From NCBI GenBank assembly GCA_048270425.1, contig JBLWSY010000004.1, positions 173,597 through 237,596 on the forward strand: DNA of 64,000 nucleotides, given 5' to 3'. This document shows positions 52,285 through 60,982 of this stretch, in pieces. Origin of the DNA: Oceanospirillum sp048270425 (GTDB taxonomy: Bacteria; Pseudomonadota; Gammaproteobacteria; Pseudomonadales; Halomonadaceae). Below the pieces are notes generated by a model. That model saw only the letters and a program-made list of their open reading frames with translations. It was not told the DNA's origin and did not search any database. Both the position numbers and the translations under genes were made by a program. Every line of letters begins with the position of its first letter. The stretch's first letter is position 1.

Positions 52285-52920
52285 TCATTCTTGATTGTTT
52301 AAGCCGGATTGGTATCCGTTCAGCTGGCGCTTTAGCGCTTCTAGCAGAGCGTCCGGTGAGGCTGAGTGACTGACCGTTTCCAGTACTTCGCCTTTATCGT
52401 TGGTCAGATAGAAGATTGAGGTATGATCCACGGTGTAACCCATGGCACTGCCATCAATCTTGGCCTTCTGATAGAAAGCACCGTACTTACGGGAGAGTGC
52501 GAGTACCGCTTCCGGTGTATCTGTCAGGCCAATGATCTGCGGATGAAAGAACTGGGTGTAGTTTTTCAGGTGTTGCAGTGTATCCCGTTCCGGGTCAACG
52601 CTGATCATAATGCCCTGCAGTTTAGCCCGCTGTTCTTCCGGCAGTTGCTTAAAGGCATGCGCCATAACAGACAGCGAGGTTGGACAGACATCCGGGCACT
52701 GGGTGTAACCAAAATAGATGACGTTCAGCTTGCCCGGTCGGGCGCTGAGGGTAAAAGGGCCATCAGCGGATTGTAGGGTAAAGTCACCCCCAATCTGCAT
52801 CACCTTGGCCGCGTTTTTCATCTGTGACTTCTGATACATCTCCATTCCGGCAATCAGTGCGACAACGGGCAGCAACATGATAAAGGCTTTGAAGAAGTGC
52901 TTTTTAAAACTGTCGAGCAT
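52285..52920 (-). CDS. SCO1/SenC-type copper protein
   Basis: Thioredoxin-fold copper-binding factor for cytochrome c oxidase assembly. The 211-residue protein has an N-terminal membrane anchor (about 9-28) and a periplasmic domain with the copper motif C75-PDV-C79 (CPDVCPTSL) and the distal ligand H166 in YTVDHTSIFYL. It sits between the unknown anchored protein and the PCu(A)C gene, a grouping common in oxidase assembly loci. Confidence 0.94.
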   Translation of the reverse strand: MLDSFKKHFFKAFIMLLPVVALIAGMEMYQKSQMKNAAKVMQIGGDFTLQSADGPFTLSARPGKLNVIYFGYTQCPDVCPTSLSVMAHAFKQLPEEQRAKLQGIMISVDPERDTLQHLKNYTQFFHPQIIGLTDTPEAVLALSRKYGAFYQKAKIDGSAMGYTVDHTSIFYLTNDKGEVLETVSHSASPDALLEALKRQLNGYQSGLNNQE

Positions 52921-53039
52921 AAGTCTGTTCCATGGTTAGAAGCTAATCCTGATCGTTAGCCACTTACCTTAAAGGATTCCTGAATTTTAAGTCAGAAGTT
53001 TTGTTTGTTATAAACGATCAATGTTTGGAAAGACGCCTG

Positions 53040-53507
53040 TTACATCTGAAGAACATCGAAATCAAACCAGACCTGTCGGGATCCTGCTGAGGTTTCAAGT
53101 TCCAGTCGTCCGCGCCACGGCATAACCTTTTCGGTACAAACACTGATCGTCCCGTTTACTGCAAGGGTATTGCTTCCGGCCAAAGGGTGAAGCGTGTACT
53201 GATGAATCCCCATATACATGGTGCGCCCTGTTAGGGCGAGTTGCGCGGAAGAAAGCCGTAAATTGTCGGCCATAATCCGAAATTCGACGGGCTTTAGGGC
53301 TAATACCGGCCAGGGAGATACCGAAAGTCTCACGGTGTCGCCACTACTTAGTATGACCGTGCAACTGCCCTGTTCCATAACGCAACCAGGCATCTGACTC
53401 TCATCAATATCCATCAGGGCATTCAGGTGATTGGCCAGATAGATCAGCATCACCAGAAGCGCGGCGATCGTCATAGTCCAGAGAAATTTGAGCTGCTTGG
53501 TCGACAT
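53040..53507 (-). CDS. Membrane-anchored periplasmic protein of unknown function, first gene of the copper cluster
   Basis: The 155-residue product has an N-terminal helix (about 8-26) and a beta-rich periplasmic domain. It carries potential metal ligands: C42, C49, C124, M97, M99 and H102, the last three in TGRTMYMGIHQY. The segment MGIHQYTLHPLAG through GTISVCTEKVMPWRGRLEL reminds me of small FixH/CopC-like domains found near cytochrome oxidase genes, but I cannot assign it. It is 119 bp upstream of the SCO-like gene on the same strand and probably cotranscribed. Confidence 0.7.
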   Translation of the reverse strand: MSTKQLKFLWTMTIAALLVMLIYLANHLNALMDIDESQMPGCVMEQGSCTVILSSGDTVRLSVSPWPVLALKPVEFRIMADNLRLSSAQLALTGRTMYMGIHQYTLHPLAGSNTLAVNGTISVCTEKVMPWRGRLELETSAGSRQVWFDFDVLQM

Positions 53508-53849
53508 AAATAACGCTTACGCCCATGGCAAGAGATGTTGTTTATCAGAAAGCCTGCTGCATTTCTGAATGCCTGTTGTTTTCTGAGACCAAGGTGGGGA
53601 GGCCTGCTTAATTAATGGCCCAAGTCTAACCAAATCCGCAGGAAAAACCGTGTGACTAATTGCCGCATATTTGTCGCGGGGAAGCTAATCTGTCTGAATA
53701 TTGAGCGGGATCAAGAAAGCTTTGGTTATATGTTTGGTGTTGACTGACTTTAGTTCGGATGCTGCTTGCTTGGACTTGTTGCAGGCCTTAGGTAGACTGC
53801 GCACTGGTCAGAAATGCCGTTTTGGCAGGATGTTTTAATAGAGGTTTAT
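53508..53849. other. 342-bp divergent gap with FNR/ANR-like site
   Basis: TTGAG-CGGG-ATCAA at 53701-53714 is one mismatch from the FNR/ANR consensus TTGAT-N4-ATCAA. It lies about 200 bp upstream of the copper cluster and about 140 bp upstream of the AEC gene, but its spacing to a promoter on either side is not canonical. For the AEC gene TTGGAC (53770-53775) and TAGACT (53793-53798), 17 bp apart, form a possible promoter. Confidence 0.4.
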
Positions 53850-54785
53850 ATGTTGATTCTTGATGCATTGGTTCCGGTCTTTATGGTGATTATGGCCGGT
53901 ACGCTGCTGCATATTTTTCGCTTTCCCGGTGGTGATTTCTGGCCTTTAGTGGAGCGCTTTACCTACTTTTTTCTCTTTCCTGTCATGCTGGTCAGCAAGA
54001 TGGCTAACGCCCGGATCGATGAAGTTGCTGTGGACAAGGTGGCGTTGGCGATTGTCGGATTGCTGATTGCTATGACGGTGCTGGTGGTGGTTCTTAAGCC
54101 GCTACTGACTAAATCCGGTCCTGCGTTTACCTCTGTGTATCAGGGTGGGCTGCGTTTTAATACCTATGTGGTGCTGGCAGCAGCTGAAGCGCTTTATGGC
54201 GAAGCCGGCCTGACCATTGCCGCCGTTGCGATGGCGATTATGATTCCTCTGATTAATGTCTTCTGTGTCTGTATTTTTGCAGTCTATGTAGGACAGAGCA
54301 GTAGCGGTGTGGGCGGAACCATCAAAGCGATTGCAAAAAACCCGCTTATCGTTGGTTGCGTGTTGGGTATGGCATTAAACGTAACGGGAATTGGTCTTCC
54401 CGGCTGGAGTGCGGCTGCATTTCATATTGTCAGCAATGCAGCGTTGCCACTGGGTCTTCTGGCAGTGGGTTTTGCGTTGAACCTGAACGCGGTAAAAGAG
54501 GCATCCTGGCCCTTGATCTCGTCTAGCCTGATTAAGCTTTTTATCATGCCGGTTGTGGCAACGCTGATCGGTTTTACTGTTGGGTTGAGCGAGCTGGAAA
54601 TTTCGGTATTACTGTTATTCGCAGCGATGCCAACGGCAACCTCGTCTTATATTCTTGCACGTCAGCTGGGTGGGCATGCGCCCTTGATGGCAGCGATCAC
54701 CACCGCTCAGACCCTGTTGGCGATGGTGACGCTGCCAATTGTGCTTCAGTTGCTGCCATCCAGTCTGGCGCCGCTTTTTAGCTGA
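53850..54785 (+). CDS. AEC-family (auxin efflux carrier-like) transporter
   Basis: The ATG at 53850, preceded by AGAGGT at a good distance, gives 311 residues; the frame reaches further left (to 53814) without support. About ten membrane helices in two halves are visible, with the family's QGGLRFNTYVVLAAAEALYG near residue 100 and AAMPTATSSYILARQLGG near residue 270. Members carry small organic acids or similar anions; the substrate is not deducible. It converges with the D-lactate dehydrogenase gene, ending 26 bp from it, with no clear terminator between. Confidence 0.88.
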   Translation: MLILDALVPVFMVIMAGTLLHIFRFPGGDFWPLVERFTYFFLFPVMLVSKMANARIDEVAVDKVALAIVGLLIAMTVLVVVLKPLLTKSGPAFTSVYQGGLRFNTYVVLAAAEALYGEAGLTIAAVAMAIMIPLINVFCVCIFAVYVGQSSSGVGGTIKAIAKNPLIVGCVLGMALNVTGIGLPGWSAAAFHIVSNAALPLGLLAVGFALNLNAVKEASWPLISSSLIKLFIMPVVATLIGFTVGLSELEISVLLLFAAMPTATSSYILARQLGGHAPLMAAITTAQTLLAMVTLPIVLQLLPSSLAPLFS

Positions 54786-54811
54786 GCTGAATGGCCGGTT
54801 ACAGCGGTTTT

Positions 54812-55813
54812 CTAGCTGATAGAGTGCGTCAGCTCATTATCACAGGGCTGACTGCTTTTCAGGCAATCCAGATTACCCAGAGTAACTGCTGCAATCTGGG
54901 TCAGTGCTTCCTCAGTAAAGAAGCCCTGATGGCCGGTGATCAGCACATTCGGGAAGCTCTGCAGACGTTCGAACAGTTCATCATCGATGATTTCACCGGA
55001 GTGGTCATGGAAGAAGAGCTGGCTTTCCTGCTCATACACATCCAGACCTAACGCTCTGACCTTGCGGCTTTTCAGCCCGGCAATCAGGGCGCGGGTGTCT
55101 ACTAAGCCGCCCCGGCTGGTGTTAATCAGCATCACACCATCTTTCATCAGGCTGATCGCTTTTTCGTCGATCAGATGATGACTCTCTTCGCTCAGTGGGC
55201 AGTGCAGGCTGATGATATCGGATTCCCGATAAAGCTCATCCAGTTCCACATAGCGGCCGTTAAGAGCAAGAAAATCAGGATTCGGGTAGGGGGCGTGGGC
55301 GATCAGGTTGCAGCCAAAACCTTTAATGATCCTGGCGGTAGCCAGACCGATCTGACCGGTACCGATCAGGCCAACAGTTTTTCCGTGCAGATTAAAACCC
55401 AGCAAGCCATTCAGGGCGAAATTGCTTTCCCGAACCCGGTTGTAGGCGCGATGTGTTTTGCGGTTAAGGGTCAGAATCAGAGCCAGTGTATGCTCGGCCA
55501 CTGCTTCCGGAGAATAAGCCGGAACGCGGACGACCGGCAATCCTAATGATTTGGCTGCCAGCAGGTCAACGTTATTAAAACCAGCGCAGCGCAGGGCGAT
55601 AAAACGCACGCCGAGCGCTTTCAGCTTTTTCAGTACCGGAGCGCTGAGGTCATCATTTACAAAGGCGCAGACAGCATCAAAGCCTTTACAGAGCTCGGCA
55701 TTGGTCTCGTTCAGCAGCTGATCAAAGTAGCTCAGCTCGTAGCCATGCCTGCCGTTTTCCTGTTCCAGAAACTGTTTGTCGTAGGGTTGGGCGCTGAAAA
55801 CGGCAATACGCAT
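54812..55813 (-). CDS. ldhA: D-lactate dehydrogenase (2-hydroxyacid dehydrogenase family)
   Basis: NAD-dependent reduction of pyruvate to D-lactate. The 333-residue product has the Rossmann motif GLIGTGQIGLA (151-156), the substrate arginine R234 in INTSRGGLVD, the acid region LDVYEQES, and the catalytic H295 in ITGHQGFF. The order and length match E. coli LdhA closely. The next gene upstream on the same strand is a SirB2-family membrane protein, 45 bp away. Confidence 0.9.
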   Translation of the reverse strand: MRIAVFSAQPYDKQFLEQENGRHGYELSYFDQLLNETNAELCKGFDAVCAFVNDDLSAPVLKKLKALGVRFIALRCAGFNNVDLLAAKSLGLPVVRVPAYSPEAVAEHTLALILTLNRKTHRAYNRVRESNFALNGLLGFNLHGKTVGLIGTGQIGLATARIIKGFGCNLIAHAPYPNPDFLALNGRYVELDELYRESDIISLHCPLSEESHHLIDEKAISLMKDGVMLINTSRGGLVDTRALIAGLKSRKVRALGLDVYEQESQLFFHDHSGEIIDDELFERLQSFPNVLITGHQGFFTEEALTQIAAVTLGNLDCLKSSQPCDNELTHSIS

Positions 55814-55858
55814 GGCATCTGTTCCTTAACGATTGTCAGATATTCTTTTGCTGGCTTA

Positions 55859-56239
55859 TCAGGCCAGCCAGGATAAGGCGTTATGGCGAATCGCCACGCC
55901 AACAATATAAGCGATTACACCAAAGGCTGCGACCAGTGCGATCACACGGGTGCCTTTGGTTTTGCCCCGTTTGAGGGCGATAGTACCCAGAACAATATAG
56001 GCGATCAGTCCCAGCAGTTTGGCTGTTAGCCAGCCCTCTGAAAATGGGTACTGATTAATCTGAAACATCAGGCCGATGGCGCTGGCCAGCAGCAGAGTGT
56101 CGATAATATGGGGAACAATTTTTACCCAGCGCTTCTGCAGTTTATCGGAATCAAGCAGCATCCAGATACCGCGCAGGGTGAACAGGCCAAGGCTCAGAGC
56201 AACGGTCAGGAGGTGAATATGTTTAAAGGCAGCGTACAT
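55859..56239 (-). CDS. SirB2-family membrane protein
   Basis: The 126-residue polytopic protein (four helices) starts with MYAAFKHIHLLTVALSLGLF and has LRGIWMLLDS and PHIIDTLLLASAIGLMFQIN, typical of the SirB2 family. Its biochemical role is unknown. It lies between mutM and ldhA on the same strand. Confidence 0.87.
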   Translation of the reverse strand: MYAAFKHIHLLTVALSLGLFTLRGIWMLLDSDKLQKRWVKIVPHIIDTLLLASAIGLMFQINQYPFSEGWLTAKLLGLIAYIVLGTIALKRGKTKGTRVIALVAAFGVIAYIVGVAIRHNALSWLA

Positions 56240-56333
56240 GGTAGTTCCTTTTTGAAATAGTGAATAACAGGTTCAGGTGCTTGTAATGCTATTAGTAATT
56301 GCTTGAAGCAATCAGGTTGTCAGGGCTGCTATA

Positions 56334-57167
56334 TCAGCCTTTCAGAGGCTGGCATTTAGGACAGAACACGCTGCTTCGGTTGCTCTGACGAATCTCTTTC
56401 AGTTCGGTTTTGCAATGCAGGCATTCTGACCCTGCACGGCCGTAGACGTTCAGCTGTTGGGCAAAATAGCCCGGCTTGCCATCACCGCCAACAAAGTCTC
56501 TCAGGGTAGTCCCGCCCTGATCAATAGAGCGTTGCAGCACCAGCCTGATGTTGTCAGTCAGTGTCTTTAGCGTTGACTGTTTAATACTTCCCGCGGCCTG
56601 TTGCGGATGAATACCGGACAGAAAAAGGGCTTCGTTGGCGTAGATATTACCTACGCCAACAACAATCTTGCTGTCCATAATCAGACTTTTGATGGCGGTT
56701 TTGCGCTTGGCACAGCGTTCGGCCAGATAGCCTGCTGTAAAGTCATCGGACAAGGGTTCCGGCCCCAGGTGTGCAATTAGCTTATGGCTTTCAATGGGTT
56801 CCTCTGTCCAGAGAATAGCGCCGAAGCGTCGTGGGTCGTGATAGCGCAAGGTGTCGCCGCTTTCCATGATGATGTCGGCGTGATCGTGCTTTTTGGCGCT
56901 ATTTTCGCCTGATTCGGCCACCAGGATCCGTAGGCTGCCCGACATACCCAGATGTATGATCAGGGTGCCGTGTTCAAAGCCAAACAGCAGATATTTTCCC
57001 CGGCGCGTCACCTGACGGATGCTTTTGCCACAAATGTTTTGTTCAAGCTCGGCTGGAATCGGCCAGCGCAATGACGGTTGCCGAACGATCAGCTGTTTAA
57101 CGGTCTGATTCAGACAGTAGGGGCTGACGCCTTTTCGGGTCGTTTCAACTTCCGGTAATTCAGGCAT
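56334..57167 (-). CDS. mutM: Formamidopyrimidine-DNA glycosylase (Fpg)
   Basis: Excises 8-oxoguanine and cuts the abasic site. The 277-residue enzyme starts PELPEVETTRKGV with the catalytic Pro2 and Glu3, has the conserved lysine loop (RQVTRRGKYLLFGFE), the H2TH segment and FLSGIHPQQAAGSI near residue 185, and the C-terminal zinc finger with two CxxC pairs (CLHCKTELKEI and VFCPKC). It is complete. Confidence 0.96.
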   Translation of the reverse strand: MPELPEVETTRKGVSPYCLNQTVKQLIVRQPSLRWPIPAELEQNICGKSIRQVTRRGKYLLFGFEHGTLIIHLGMSGSLRILVAESGENSAKKHDHADIIMESGDTLRYHDPRRFGAILWTEEPIESHKLIAHLGPEPLSDDFTAGYLAERCAKRKTAIKSLIMDSKIVVGVGNIYANEALFLSGIHPQQAAGSIKQSTLKTLTDNIRLVLQRSIDQGGTTLRDFVGGDGKPGYFAQQLNVYGRAGSECLHCKTELKEIRQSNRSSVFCPKCQPLKG

Positions 57168-57278
57168 GACACGTTTCTCTCAGAGATCAGAGTACCCGGT
57201 TAGAGCCCGGGGATTAAACATGGCTTGGTGCGGGTGTTTATGAATAACCCAGTTAGAGCGTGGGGTATTATGCAGGCA

Positions 57279-57307
57279 TAAAAAAACCCGGACAAGCCGG
57301 GCTTTTT
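57279..57307 (-). terminator. Terminator after rpmG
   Basis: CCCGG and CCGGG with loop ACAAG, with seven T on the minus-strand side. It ends the rpmB-rpmG transcript. Confidence 0.88.
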
Positions 57308-57321
57308 CAGAAGAAAAAATC

Positions 57322-57477
57322 TTATTTGATTTTAGCTTCTTTATACATAACGTGCTTACGTACAACCGGATCGAATTTCTTCATTTCCAGTTTGTCTGGC
57401 GTAGTACGCTTGTTTTTGTCTGTGGTATAGAAGTGACCAGTACCAGCAGACGATACCATTCTGATTTTATCACGCAT
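57322..57477 (-). CDS. rpmG: 50S ribosomal protein L33
   Basis: A 51-residue protein read on the minus strand from the ATG at 57477: it begins MRDKIRMVSSAGTGHFYTTD and continues through NKRTTPDKLEMKKFDPVVRK to an AKIK end, which is the L33 family. It follows rpmB after 23 bp. AGGAG precedes the ATG. The short length is normal. Confidence 0.95.
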   Translation of the reverse strand: MRDKIRMVSSAGTGHFYTTDKNKRTTPDKLEMKKFDPVVRKHVMYKEAKIK

Positions 57478-57500
57478 GACGAATCTCCTTTATTCAGTGC

Positions 57501-57737
57501 TTACAGCTTAACGCCGCGTGCACGAATGTCAGCCAGTACCTTTTCGATACCTTGCTTATCAATGATGCGCATGCCTTTAGCAGATACGCGCAGTTTCACA
57601 AAACGCTTCTCGGCTTCAACCCAGAAACGGTGCGTGTGAAGGTTAGGAGTAAAACGACGACGCGTTTTATTTTGTGCGTGTGATACGTTATTTCCGGTTA
57701 CAGGACGCTTCCCGGTAACCTGGCAAACTTTGGACAT
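57501..57737 (-). CDS. rpmB: 50S ribosomal protein L28
   Basis: 78-residue ribosomal protein. MSKVCQVTGKRPVTGNNVSH and RRRFTPNLHTHRFWVEAEKR are the L28 signatures. It heads the rpmB-rpmG operon; a good promoter lies about 120 bp upstream (57854-57882). The organisation is the same as in E. coli (radC-rpmB-rpmG-mutM order). Confidence 0.97.
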   Translation of the reverse strand: MSKVCQVTGKRPVTGNNVSHAQNKTRRRFTPNLHTHRFWVEAEKRFVKLRVSAKGMRIIDKQGIEKVLADIRARGVKL

Positions 57738-57853
57738 TTTCTAGCCTCCAGCCGCTAGCTAGGCGTCTTAACTATTCAAGAAACCTGGGGGAATCAGCGA
57801 ATCAGCCGGAACAAACGGCGCCCTGCTTCAACCCATCAATTTAAAGGCGCACT

Positions 57854-57882
57854 GTTATATCAGAATGCCCACTAGCTGACAA
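57854..57882 (-). promoter_or_regulatory. Promoter of rpmB-rpmG
   Basis: On the minus strand TTGTCA and TATAAC are 17 bp apart, both one or two bases from consensus. Confidence 0.75.
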
Positions 57883-57983
57883 GTTTTATGTGGTTTTGCG
57901 GCCGTTTTTCTGCCCTTTTTAACGGAAGTGACAAAAAGCCAGTTCCAAAAAGAACAAAAAGTCAGCCAGAAGGGGCACATTAT

Positions 57984-58658
57984 CTACATCAGGCCGCGTT
58001 GAGCAAGAGAAACCGTATCTCCGTTGCCAATAATAAAGTGATCCAGTACCCGGACTTCAATCAGATTCAGTGCCTGAGTCAGTTTATGAGTAATGCGTTC
58101 ATCGGATTGACTGGGTTCGGCGATGCCAGACGGGTGATTGTGGGCAAAAATAACGGCAGCAGCATTATGGGCCAGGGCGCGCTTAACAACTTCTCTGGGA
58201 TAGACGCTTGCGCTATCAATAGTGCCCCGGAACAAAGGCTCAAAAGCCAGCACCTGATGCTGGTTATCCATAAAGAGGCAGGCGAACACCTCGTGGGGTT
58301 CATGACGCAGCTGAGTGATCAGATAATGTTCAGCCAATTCCGGGCTGGTCAGTGCTTCCCCGCTTTCAAGCCGGGCCATCAGATGGCGTTTGCCCATCTC
58401 CAGCACCGCCTGCAGCTGCACAAATTTTGCGGGGCCAAGTCCGTTGTGACTGCAGAAGGTTTTAAGATCGGCTTCCAGCAGCGCTCTTAAACCATCAAAG
58501 CCTGACAAGAGCTCCCGGGCCAGCTCGACAGCATTTTTACCGGGAATGCCGGTACGAAGAAAGATTGCCAGTAACTCTGCATCGCTCAGTGCCTGTGCAC
58601 CCTGGCGCAGCAGCTTTTCTCTGGGCCGGTCCTGTTCCGGCCAATCCTTAAGGCTCAT
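57984..58658 (-). CDS. radC: RadC/MPN-domain protein
   Basis: JAB1/MPN-type protein; no accepted DNA-repair function despite the name. The ATG giving MSLKDWPEQDRPREKLLRQG is chosen (224 residues) because GGAGG lies five bases upstream; a GTG two codons before overlaps it. The HhH-like N-terminal domain and the C-terminal metal motif HNHPSGIAEPSQSDERIT near residue 170 are intact. It is divergent from coaBC across about 266 bp. Confidence 0.94.
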   Translation of the reverse strand: MSLKDWPEQDRPREKLLRQGAQALSDAELLAIFLRTGIPGKNAVELARELLSGFDGLRALLEADLKTFCSHNGLGPAKFVQLQAVLEMGKRHLMARLESGEALTSPELAEHYLITQLRHEPHEVFACLFMDNQHQVLAFEPLFRGTIDSASVYPREVVKRALAHNAAAVIFAHNHPSGIAEPSQSDERITHKLTQALNLIEVRVLDHFIIGNGDTVSLAQRGLM

Positions 58659-58924
58659 GGTCACCTCCCTGATGACTGGTCGCTTATTCCTTTATAGCAC
58701 CATATTTCATCCTGGGCAGTGTTTGCGCAAGCTGCAATTATCAGTTCGTCCGGGGGTTAAAAAGATTCATAAAATAGCCGGAGGAGTATCAAGAGCAAAG
58801 CTGACGCTAGAGGGCGCTCATGCTATCTTGTTGCGCTCTGATATTTTGGCTTATTTCATAGTGTAGGTTGCGGGCTTCATTGTTTTGGGTCTTTGACCGG
58901 GTTTATCTACTGAGGGTGTCTATC

Positions 58925-60190
58925 ATGTTGGCGAAGGTTCGTATTCTGCTGGGAATCAGTGGTGGTATCGCTGCCTACAAATCTGCTGAGCTGACCCGTT
59001 TGCTGATAAAAGCCGGTGCTGAGGTTCGTGTGGTGATGACAGAAGGTGCTCAAGCCTTTATTACACCGCTGACGTTTCAGGCGCTGTCCGGAAACCCTGT
59101 GCATACACATCTTCTCGATCCGGAAGCTGAGGCGGGGATGGGGCATATCGAGCTGGCCAAGTGGGCAGATCTGATTGTGATCGCACCCGCCAGTGCAGAT
59201 GTTATGGCGCGACTGGCGGCAGGTATGGCCAATGATCTGCTAACGACACTCTGTTTAGCGACCGAAGCTGAAGTACTGTTGGCTCCGGCGATGAATCAGG
59301 CAATGTGGCGTCATCCTGCAACACAGCGCAATGCGCTGCAGCTGCAAGCTTGCGGTTATCAGCTGCTGGGGCCGGATCAGGGGGAGCAGGCCTGTGGCGA
59401 TGTGGGGCCGGGTCGTATGCTGGAACCGGAAGCACTGGCTGCGCTGATTCATCAGGCCGCTGAAGAGAAAAGCAGCGCCGCCAGTCTTGATCCACAGATG
59501 ACAGATCTTGGCGGCCTGCTGGCAGGAAAGACCGTTACCATCACCGCAGGCCCAACCCGGGAAGCGGTTGACCCTGTGCGTTATATCAGTAACCACAGCT
59601 CCGGTAAGATGGGGTTCGCGCTGGCAGAGGCGGCCTTAAAAGCCGGTGCCAGGGTAAATCTGATTGCCGGGCCTGTGCAGATTAAAATACCTGAAGGGGT
59701 GAATCATATCCCGGTACAAAGTGCCCGGCAGATGCTGGATGCAAGTCTGTCTGTTATTGCTCAGACTGATATCTTTATTGCCGCTGCGGCTGTAGCCGAT
59801 TATCGCCCGGCCAATGCAGCGGATCAGAAGATGAAGAAGCTGCCGGGTCAAAATGATCTGGTTCTGCATCTGGTGCAAAATCCGGACATTGTTGCCACCG
59901 TGGCCAAACATGAAGAACGTCCTTTCACCGTTGGTTTTGCAGCCGAAACGCAAGACGTTGAGGCGTACGCTGCCGATAAGCTGGTGCGTAAAAATCTGGA
60001 TATGATCATCGCCAATGACGTTTCCCGCACCGACATAGGCTTTAACAGTGATCAGAACGCCGTCACTCTGCTTTGGCAGCAGGATGGAGCCTTGGTGTCA
60101 GATCGCCCTGAGCAGGCGGCTAAGCAGGATCTGGCCCGGGATCTGGTGCGTTGCATCGCTAACCGTTTTCATCACGAAAAACAGGCATGA
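58925..60190 (+). CDS. coaBC: Bifunctional phosphopantothenoylcysteine decarboxylase/phosphopantothenate-cysteine ligase
   Basis: Makes 4'-phosphopantetheine from phosphopantothenate and cysteine for CoA. The ATG giving MLAKVRILLGISGGIAAYKS (421 residues) is the family start; the frame extends 19 codons further without a match. The CoaC flavoprotein half has APASADVMARLAAGMANDLL and APAMNQAMWRHPATQRN; the CoaB half has ITAGPTREAVDPVRYISNHS and SGKMGFALAEAA. It starts a run of rightward genes (dut, argB, slmA). Confidence 0.96.
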   Translation: MLAKVRILLGISGGIAAYKSAELTRLLIKAGAEVRVVMTEGAQAFITPLTFQALSGNPVHTHLLDPEAEAGMGHIELAKWADLIVIAPASADVMARLAAGMANDLLTTLCLATEAEVLLAPAMNQAMWRHPATQRNALQLQACGYQLLGPDQGEQACGDVGPGRMLEPEALAALIHQAAEEKSSAASLDPQMTDLGGLLAGKTVTITAGPTREAVDPVRYISNHSSGKMGFALAEAALKAGARVNLIAGPVQIKIPEGVNHIPVQSARQMLDASLSVIAQTDIFIAAAAVADYRPANAADQKMKKLPGQNDLVLHLVQNPDIVATVAKHEERPFTVGFAAETQDVEAYAADKLVRKNLDMIIANDVSRTDIGFNSDQNAVTLLWQQDGALVSDRPEQAAKQDLARDLVRCIANRFHHEKQA

Positions 60191-60325
60191 TGCACAAGTT
60201 TAACAAGCAGTCAGCGCTGAAATTGTTATAATGCTTGGCTGTTACCGGAGATGGTTTGATGCACCAAAAGAGAGCCGGTAAACCCCGTTAAATTTTCCCG
60301 AATTCTAAATGAGCACGGTTATCTG

Positions 60326-60781
60326 ATGAGTACACTCGACGTTAAAATCCTGAACCCTAAAATTGGTAACGAGCTGCCACTGCCGCACTATGCTACAGAA
60401 GGCTCTGCCGGTATGGATCTGCGCGCGTGTATCGATGAAGCTGTGACGCTGCAACCCGGTGAAACTCAGTTGATTGGAACCGGCCTTGCGATTCATATCG
60501 GTGATCCTGGCCTGGCCGGCGTAATCCTGCCCCGTTCGGGGCTGGGCCATAAACACGGTATCGTGCTGGGCAATCTGGTGGGCCTGATCGATTCAGACTA
60601 CCAGGGCGAGTTGATGATCTCCTGCTGGAATCGTGGCCAAACCGCTTTTACCCTGGAGCCCGGTGAGCGTCTTGCGCAGTATGTGCTGGTGCCCGTGGTG
60701 CAGGCAAAACTGAATATTGTTGATGATTTTGAAGCTTCTGACCGAGGCGCTGGTGGCTTTGGCCATTCCGGTCGCCAGTAA
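60326..60781 (+). CDS. dut: dUTP diphosphatase
   Basis: Hydrolyses dUTP to dUMP, keeping uracil out of DNA and supplying dTMP synthesis. The 151-residue trimeric enzyme has the five motifs: AGMDLRA, PRSGLGHKHGI, GNLVGLIDSDYQGEL, ERLAQYVLVP and RGAGGFGHSGRQ. It lies 135 bp after coaBC, the usual neighbour. Confidence 0.96.
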   Translation: MSTLDVKILNPKIGNELPLPHYATEGSAGMDLRACIDEAVTLQPGETQLIGTGLAIHIGDPGLAGVILPRSGLGHKHGIVLGNLVGLIDSDYQGELMISCWNRGQTAFTLEPGERLAQYVLVPVVQAKLNIVDDFEASDRGAGGFGHSGRQ

Positions 60782-60982
60782 TTGATGGCCGGAATCGGAA
60801 TCATCTGGAAAGTTACTTTCGGTTTATTATGACCTGTTCCTGCCGAACAGGCCTGTTCAAAAAGATAAAGAGAAGAACCTGACGGCCCCTGCAGGTTCTG
60901 CTAAACGGTCATGGGTAAAATCTGAAACTTTACGCATACCGGAAACGCCAAAGAGCAATTAAGAGGTTTGACAGGTACTCCC

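Noticed and set aside
60833..60851. CCTGTTC/GAACAGG hairpin between dut and argB as terminator
   Set aside because: 7-bp stem without a T-run; argB, slmA and the cyclase may still be read through from upstream.
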